From CAZWSX01 sp964636985 (GTDB lineage: Bacteria > Planctomycetota > Planctomycetia > Pirellulales > Pirellulaceae), in assembly GCA_964636985.1 (NCBI GenBank), contig CAZWSX010000052.1, positions 1 to 26,639 on the forward strand: a stretch of DNA of 26,639 bases. The letters are read 5' to 3'. Shown one piece after another: positions 21,511 through 26,639 of this stretch (positions are counted from its first letter, which is position 1; each line of letters begins with the position of its first letter). The position numbers were made by a program, and so were the translations under genes. The notes beneath the pieces were generated by a model. It did not search any database. It saw only the letters and a list, made by a program, of their open reading frames with translations, and was not told the origin of the DNA.

Positions 21511-23268
21511 ATGCCTTTGCCATCCATTGGAACGCTGTCGTACAACGGGGTCGTTTTCGACTCGGCTGCGAAAGTGCGCGTCGCATGCGAGTACGAAAAG
21601 GATTCGTCGGGGCGCACTACTACCAACCAAAAGATTACTCTCACCGTCACCGCGCTGCTCGCGCCGACCGACGATGAAAGCGTCGAATCGCTACGCGCGA
21701 AGTTGGGAGAGCAGGGGAAATCCCTGATTTATGCGGATAACGCGTTCCCACTCAACATCAACAACGCCGATGACGGGGCCAGCATCCGCGACGTGGCGTT
21801 CGGGCCAGCGCCTCACGTTCTCAATTGGCGCCCTCTGGGCGGTGGAACGTCGGCCGAGATTATCTGGCGCTGTGTGACCACGATTCCCGCTTGCGGCGGC
21901 GAGCCTTCGGGATTCTCGTTGCGGGAATTTGTCTATCAGGTTGGCTTCGACATCAACGAGCGCGGGTACACCACGCGAACAATCAGCGGATACTTCAAAA
22001 TTCCACATTATCGCTTCGACCGTGCCTCCGCGTCTTCTGGTGCCGGCACGCGCGACTTGACGATAACCGCCGACACGTACCGCGAGCTGGTATTGTCTCG
22101 ATTTTTTCTTTTGTCCGGCTATCAGCGACGTTCCCACTTCACGTTGTCGGAGGATAAAGCCAAGCTCAACTTTACGATTACCGATTCCCAGATTGAGAGC
22201 GTCAATGCTTGGCCCCCGAACGTCACCAACATTCACGTGCGTCACCGCATGGGGTGGCAGATGCGCGAACGCGGCGGGAGAGTCTCCAATAGCATCAACG
22301 GCCAAATCACGCTCCGAGAGGGATTCGGTGCGGGATGGGCACTCGCGGCATGGAAATCTGTTGTCAACGCACGGCTGCAACAAGTGTTTGGCAATGCCGG
22401 TGTGAACAATGTCCAGATCGAATCGTTGCAAGCCGAAGAGGATTTGTTCGGCATCACGCACTCGTTTTCCATGTCGTACTGGATTACCGGTGATCCCGAC
22501 GATGCTGTTCAGGCAAACACGACGACCAATGGAAACACCGGCAACAATGGCGGTGCCTTGATCCTCAATGGCGAGCGTTTCTTAGAACTGTCGGGGTTCG
22601 GCACGCCGATGCAAAACGGAGTCGATTGGAATCCCTGGGATCAGAGTCGAGTCGATGACTCGCAAGGACGTGGCCCGCACGGCCTGCGAGGCACCAGCGG
22701 AATCTCCTGGCAAACAGATCACATCACCGACCAGTGCGATGACGCCCCGCTGAAGGCACTGGTCCGCGTTTCCGGATTTGTGGCGCCTCCGGCATCGACA
22801 GGCGGCAAGTCCTCCGTCTTCAAGGCGCGCTGTCCCAAACCAAAAGAAAGTTGGATCAAGTACAAGCACTCTTGGGCAGAGATAACGAGAAACGCCAATT
22901 TGGAAGAAGTCAAAAAACTGGCCAAAGCCAATTTCGGAAAACCACCGCCAACCAAGGGGGGGCCGATTATCACAGAACAGCTTAGTGAAGCGAACGATCG
23001 GGCTTTGGTACGAAGCCTAAAAAGTGGGAGAGGACAACTGTGGGTCCTTCGCGGCTTTGGAAAGCGTGTCTGTTATGCCCTGCCGCGACTCCCCTCCACA
23101 ATCAAATTGGCGGAAGGAAAGGCCACGCTCACGCTCATCCGCGGCATAGTTAAGCGCGACATCGAAACCAATCCACTCGGATTGAAAATCCATAGCGGCC
23201 CTTTTGCGGCCATTTACGTGTCGAACAAAGAGTTAAAAGAACCGCCCGCCAACTTTGTTTATCCCTAA
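21511..23268 (+). CDS. Large tail or baseplate protein (hypothetical)
   Basis: This 585-residue protein reads MPLPSIGTLSYNGVVFDSAA and is rich in beta strands, with segments such as TTNQKITLTVTALLAPTDDE, GFSLREFVYQVGFDINERGY and LNFTITDSQIESVNAWPPNV. The N-terminal IGTLSYNGVVF is a strand pair like those found in tail and baseplate proteins. Residues around 345-360 are a Thr/Asn/Gly linker (NTTTNGNTGNNGG). The C-terminal 150 residues are basic and include PKPKESWIKYKHSWAEITRN. No family is recognised. The start has no good Shine-Dalgarno, but it is the first start in the frame. Confidence 0.75.
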   Translation: MPLPSIGTLSYNGVVFDSAAKVRVACEYEKDSSGRTTTNQKITLTVTALLAPTDDESVESLRAKLGEQGKSLIYADNAFPLNINNADDGASIRDVAFGPAPHVLNWRPLGGGTSAEIIWRCVTTIPACGGEPSGFSLREFVYQVGFDINERGYTTRTISGYFKIPHYRFDRASASSGAGTRDLTITADTYRELVLSRFFLLSGYQRRSHFTLSEDKAKLNFTITDSQIESVNAWPPNVTNIHVRHRMGWQMRERGGRVSNSINGQITLREGFGAGWALAAWKSVVNARLQQVFGNAGVNNVQIESLQAEEDLFGITHSFSMSYWITGDPDDAVQANTTTNGNTGNNGGALILNGERFLELSGFGTPMQNGVDWNPWDQSRVDDSQGRGPHGLRGTSGISWQTDHITDQCDDAPLKALVRVSGFVAPPASTGGKSSVFKARCPKPKESWIKYKHSWAEITRNANLEEVKKLAKANFGKPPPTKGGPIITEQLSEANDRALVRSLKSGRGQLWVLRGFGKRVCYALPRLPSTIKLAEGKATLTLIRGIVKRDIETNPLGLKIHSGPFAAIYVSNKELKEPPANFVYP

Positions 23269-23282
23269 AAGACTGACTAACT

Positions 23283-23630
23283 ATGCAAATTGCAGATGGC
23301 ACGATTCGATTCACCCTCTGTTCCGCGGACGGCAGAGAAGTGGCGCACGAAATCGACTCGCTTGTGGCGACTACTTTGGCGGACAACCTTGTGGCGAAGC
23401 ATCAGCTTGCAACCAAGGCCGGGTTAGAAAGTGAGACGTATGTCTTCACGCCGGAATTCCTCGCAGACTTGGGCGCGGCGTTTGCCAAGCAGTTTACGCT
23501 CCCGACGACTTCGAGCACCGTGGCGCTAAAGCTCTGGCTGGCCGCGCAGCGCGAAGTCTACGGCTTAAAAAAAAACACGAGCGAGCTGCAAGGATCGCTC
23601 GTGCTTACGGCATCAATCCCTTCGAGCTGA
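23283..23630 (+). CDS. Tail assembly chaperone, short frame (G-like)
   Basis: This 115-residue frame starts MQIADGTIRFTLCSADGREV and is helical in the middle (LVATTLADNLVAKHQLATKA, then FTPEFLADLGAAFAKQFTLP). The terminal part overlaps an A9 run and hairpin where a -1 shift would extend the protein. In tailed phages the tail assembly chaperone is made as a short form and as a frameshifted long form (lambda G and GT). The gene lies after tail-tube genes, as expected. The last 17 residues after the run (NTSELQGSLVLTASIPSS) are unlike the helical style before it, supporting the idea that the extended frame is also used. Confidence 0.7.
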   Translation: MQIADGTIRFTLCSADGREVAHEIDSLVATTLADNLVAKHQLATKAGLESETYVFTPEFLADLGAAFAKQFTLPTTSSTVALKLWLAAQREVYGLKKNTSELQGSLVLTASIPSS

Positions 23631-23833
23631 CTCATGGGCAGCAAATTGGCCTGGTGGCTATTCTGCCTCAGCTTGAAGCACAAGAACTCTGCAAGAGCGG
23701 TAACTACCACGACCGCGAACCGGAAAAGGTTTTGAATTTGTGGCGATTTGCCTTTGACGACGAAGACTTGGCTCAAGCGAAGGCAACGGAAGCAGCCAAA
23801 CGATTGATTGAAAGCGAAACAAGGAAGGGATAG
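23283..23833 (+). CDS. Tail assembly chaperone, -1 frameshift product (GT-like)
   Basis: Reading the short frame to AAC at 23574-23576 and then slipping back one base gives an extra 85 residues in the -1 frame up to a TAG at 23831. The extension reads HERAARIARAYGINPFELTH, then GQQIGLVAILPQLEAQELCK, and continues with FAFDDEDLAQAKATEAAKRL as a convincing helical sequence. The full product is 183 residues. The extension has no ATG of its own in frame and no ribosome-binding site, so frameshifting is the simplest way to express it. Transcriptional slippage at the nine adenines is an alternative mechanism. Confidence 0.75.
23567..23603 (+). promoter_or_regulatory. Programmed -1 frameshift site (A9 slippery run plus stem-loop)
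   Basis: Nine adenines at 23567-23575 include A AAA AAA and A AAA AAC heptamers in the correct phase. A perfect 9-bp stem follows with CACGAGCGA at 23576-23584 and TCGCTCGTG at 23595-23603 around a 10-base loop. On the opposite strand the same element is a stem plus nine Ts, so it could also act as an intrinsic terminator for antisense transcripts. Confidence 0.75.
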
Positions 23834-23839
23834 CGGACG

Positions 23840-26419
23840 ATGGCGATCACAAAGTGGCGAGGTGACGCGCAGGCCTTTCGGCAAATTCAGCGAGTGACCG
23901 TGACGAATGTGGGTATCGGAGATGTTTTCAAGATCACCTGCAATCGCAAGACGATCTCGTTCACGGCGAAAGAGACATCGGATTCACATGTCTACTCTGG
24001 TCTAGCGTCGATGCTTGGCGACAATGCCGCAATTGCTGAGTTCACCGAGATCACCCCAACCACGACCTACAACGGCGAGTCCGGCCTGTGGCTAATGGGA
24101 CCGGAGGACGGCACGCCGTTCACCGTAACCGTTTCGAAGGTTAATGGAAGTGTACCGGGAGTGGAGGTCGCGACGGTCATTGAAGGTTTGGCGGGATCGA
24201 ATTGTCAACAAACGATCACGATCACGGCGACGGGTGGAACGTTTACCCTCTCGTTTAAAGGTATCGCAACGGGGAACCTCTCTTATATCGCCAGCGCGGC
24301 GACAATTCAAACTGCCTTGCAGGGTCTATCCTCGATCGGCTCGGGCAACGTGACAGTCGCCGACGGCGGCGCTACGAGCAATGAACGGACGTGGATTATT
24401 ACTTTTGCACAAGACCTAGGCTTCCTGGATCAGCCCGATCTGGTACCCGATGGCGGGAACTTGACAGGCAACATTGGGGGGAGCGTTTGGGAAGTTATCA
24501 AAGGTTCGCCAACAAAGAACAGCTTGTTTCAAATCAAGTATACTGCATCGCCTAATACTCCGCAGGGGATTCGCCTCACGTTCACGAATCCTCTAACTGG
24601 CGCTACCGCTACAAAGGGCGTGCCCCTGGGGGCCCTCAACGCGAGTATGCACGTTGCAATCCAAAATACTCTGCAGTCGATGCCCAACATCGGCGCGGGC
24701 AACGTTAGGGTTACACTCGTCGACCTTCGACCCAATTCGAACATTGGAAGTTACGGACACGTTTATCAAGTCGAGTTCACTGGAGTGTTTGCTGGCATCA
24801 ACTTGACCTACTCGGACCCAAATATTGGTGTTACGGGCGCACTGTCCGCATTCTTGTATAACACCGAAACTGGCCAGGGCATTGGCGCGTCGGGTGACCT
24901 TGTTACCCAAACACAGCAGGGAGCAAATACGACCGTAAATGAACGTCAGGCCATTACGTTCGACTACTTGCCAAGCGGCGGAACATGGACGCTCACGTTT
25001 AAGAGCCAAACGACCGCAGCCCTTGCCTACAACATCAGTGCAGTGGACCTCCAGACAGCGCTCGAGGCTCTTTCGAATATCGGGGTGGGCGACGTTGATG
25101 TTATCAGCACGACAACGCCAAGCGGTGTGATCGTCTGGACGGTCAGCTATACGGGTGCTCTCGCAGCGAAGGATCAACCCGATTTGTTGATCGATACCTC
25201 GGGCCTAACGGGCGGCCCGGCCGTCGTCGTGCAAATCCAACAAGGGGGCGAAGGGGACAACGAAGTCAAACTCATTACATTTATCAATTCGCCAACCGGC
25301 GGAACATTTAAGCTTTCGTTCGATGGGCAAACCACATCCAACATCGCCTACAACGCCACTGCTTCCACCATTCAAGCAGCACTCGAAGCACTCTCATCCA
25401 TTGGTGTTGGCAATGTCGGCGTGACAGGAAACATTGGCGGGCCCTTCACCGTTATCTTTATCGGGGACCTTCGCGGGACAAATGTCGGGACGCTCTCCGG
25501 TGACGGCACAAACCTGACAGCCAGCGGGACGGAGACGGCCTCGCTTATCGACGTCGTCTCGCCTACCGGGCCCAACTGGTTCAACGAACCGAACAATTGG
25601 AGCAACGCCGTCATTCCTGCCAGCGGCGATACAATCATCTTCGAGAACAGCGACGTCGATTGCCTCTATGGAATCGTCCCTTCGAGCGTTCCGCAGTCGA
25701 TGACGATTCGATTTGACGCTAGTTACACCGGCAATGTAGGCCTCCCCGAACTAAACACGCTAGGCTACGTCGAGTATCGTGACAAGCGCTTGCGGATCGG
25801 CGATACCAGCGGAAGCGTCTCGCTGAGTGTTGGCCAAGGAGATGGGGATGGTTCGAGCCGCATCCGGATGGCAACTGGCGCGGCGACAACCACTATTGAC
25901 GTCTGGCGCACGGACCAGGCCGACGACGATGCAACGCGAGCTTTCGACTGGACAGGCTCGCATGCCTCGAACGTCGTGCGCGTCCACGACGGCCAAGTTG
26001 CGATTGCACCTTACGCCAACGAGACCGCGACTGTCGCGACTCTCACTGGAACATCGAATGCCGATATTTTGGCCGGTCCTGGCGCGATTCTCACGGCTGT
26101 CACAACGGCGGGCGATTTGCTAACACGAGCGCCGCTGCAGACGTCGCTCACCATTACAGATGGTACGTGTACCAGTTTCGGCTCGCTCAATGGCGCCACC
26201 GTCACCGTCACGGGCGGCACGTGGGACGCGCACAACAGCGGTACGGCGACGACCGTAACGGTCGGGCCAGGCGATATCGACTGCTCGGACGACTACACGG
26301 CCAAGACATTCACCACGTTCACCGTTAAGGCCAATGCGAACGTGTCCGATCCGAACAAGATCATCACCGCAACAAATCTCGTTCGCGGAACTGATGTGCA
26401 AGAAATCATTACGCGGTGA
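23840..26419 (+). CDS. Large beta-repeat and beta-helix tail fibre-like protein
   Basis: This 859-residue protein begins seven bases after the chaperone extension stop. Residues 1-115 form a head domain (ITKWRGDAQAFRQIQRVTVT, GDVFKITCNRKTISFTA). Residues 123-560 contain four copies of a module with the core ATGGTFTLSFKG...ATIQTALQGLSSIGSGNVTV; copies near residues 123, 229, 368 and 475. Residues 575-859 start NWFNEPNNWSNAVIPASGDT and look like a parallel beta-helix (GTCTSFGSLNGATVTVTGGT, STATTVTVGPGD-like rungs). Such repeat proteins with a helix tip are typical of planctomycete and actinophage tail or surface proteins. A tape measure would usually follow the chaperone, but this is not one. 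Confidence 0.8.
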   Translation: MAITKWRGDAQAFRQIQRVTVTNVGIGDVFKITCNRKTISFTAKETSDSHVYSGLASMLGDNAAIAEFTEITPTTTYNGESGLWLMGPEDGTPFTVTVSKVNGSVPGVEVATVIEGLAGSNCQQTITITATGGTFTLSFKGIATGNLSYIASAATIQTALQGLSSIGSGNVTVADGGATSNERTWIITFAQDLGFLDQPDLVPDGGNLTGNIGGSVWEVIKGSPTKNSLFQIKYTASPNTPQGIRLTFTNPLTGATATKGVPLGALNASMHVAIQNTLQSMPNIGAGNVRVTLVDLRPNSNIGSYGHVYQVEFTGVFAGINLTYSDPNIGVTGALSAFLYNTETGQGIGASGDLVTQTQQGANTTVNERQAITFDYLPSGGTWTLTFKSQTTAALAYNISAVDLQTALEALSNIGVGDVDVISTTTPSGVIVWTVSYTGALAAKDQPDLLIDTSGLTGGPAVVVQIQQGGEGDNEVKLITFINSPTGGTFKLSFDGQTTSNIAYNATASTIQAALEALSSIGVGNVGVTGNIGGPFTVIFIGDLRGTNVGTLSGDGTNLTASGTETASLIDVVSPTGPNWFNEPNNWSNAVIPASGDTIIFENSDVDCLYGIVPSSVPQSMTIRFDASYTGNVGLPELNTLGYVEYRDKRLRIGDTSGSVSLSVGQGDGDGSSRIRMATGAATTTIDVWRTDQADDDATRAFDWTGSHASNVVRVHDGQVAIAPYANETATVATLTGTSNADILAGPGAILTAVTTAGDLLTRAPLQTSLTITDGTCTSFGSLNGATVTVTGGTWDAHNSGTATTVTVGPGDIDCSDDYTAKTFTTFTVKANANVSDPNKIITATNLVRGTDVQEIITR
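24206..25519 (+). repeat. Four divergent copies of a beta-module in the fibre-like gene
   Basis: The modules are at about 24206-24454, 24524-24829, 24941-25204 and 25262-25519. Each has a strand pair (GGTFTLSF or similar), a helix (ATIQTALQ, AVDLQTALEAL, STIQAALEAL) ending in IG.GNV, and a final strand pair. Copy 2 is the most divergent. The copies are protein-level repeats; DNA identity is low. Confidence 0.8.
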
Positions 26420-26639
26420 TGTGAAGTCTCTGTAGCGCGGCCTATTCAGTTGGTTACGCCGTCTTCATCGCTGACGACTGCGCCTCTTCACTTATATCTC
26501 AGTGCCCCAAAGTTTGGTGATTTGAACGAAAGGAGCACCGCGCGCTCATCACGTTCGCTGCTCCCCTTCTCCCTCTCCCCCTATCAGCCCGTTGAATTAA
26601 GCCTGTTTTTAACCGGCGAGCGCCAGGCGCTCCGCGCGA
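26420..26639. other. Terminal intergenic region with GAGCGCC inverted repeat
   Basis: I see no gene in this 220-bp stretch. It contains a pyrimidine-rich CTCCCCTTCTCCCTCTCCCC run at about 26561-26580 and a short inverted repeat GAGCGCC / GGCGCTC at 26618-26632 next to AACCGGCG. It resembles the GC-rich intergenic palindromes of planctomycete genomes, from memory. It may mark the end of the operon, but no T-run follows. Confidence 0.4.

Overview
The window looks like an integrated tailed-phage (prophage-like) or phage-derived structural locus in a high-GC bacterium. The closest overall feel is a planctomycete (Pirellulales-like). That host call is inference, based on the style of the structural proteins and on intergenic 'CACAGAGG'-type and 'GGCTTCAGGCTCCAGG'-type repeats. 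No integrase, terminase, repressor, tRNA or CRISPR array was found, so the ends of the element lie outside the window or the element is incomplete.

The layout is two divergent blocks that part at about 13.8-14.1 kb. The left block reads leftward on the minus strand. From right to left it holds a small two-helix holin-like protein (13.8 kb), two small membrane proteins, a papain-like C1 cysteine peptidase with an intact Cys/His/Asn set, a secreted or anchored Cys-rich protein whose frame is broken at a UUCG hairpin, and another small membrane protein. Next come four structural-looking proteins, then a 1090-residue DUF935 (Mu gp29-like) portal protein whose C-terminus ends in a probable HNH/Endo VII-like toxin nuclease. 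Two small genes that could encode immunity proteins follow, then a 679-residue protein with a striking tryptophan-glycine insert, and a family-4 glycosyltransferase that runs off the left edge.

The right block reads rightward. A PD-(D/E)XK-like gene of the cargo type sits at the strand switch. A head and tail operon follows: Mu gpI-like protease with a possible nested scaffold, gpD-like decoration protein, lambda gpE-like major capsid protein, gp36-like connector (DUF1320), tail-completion candidate, zinc-ribbon protein, tail-tube candidate and two tail-region proteins of unknown role. Then come a tail assembly chaperone pair and a large beta-repeat/beta-helix protein. The chaperone pair is joined by a probable -1 frameshift at an A9 run with a perfect 9-bp hairpin immediately downstream.

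The most unusual candidate system is the portal-toxin fusion with adjacent candidate immunity genes: a virion component carrying a polymorphic-toxin nuclease tip. All functional calls come from reading motifs by eye; no database search was run.
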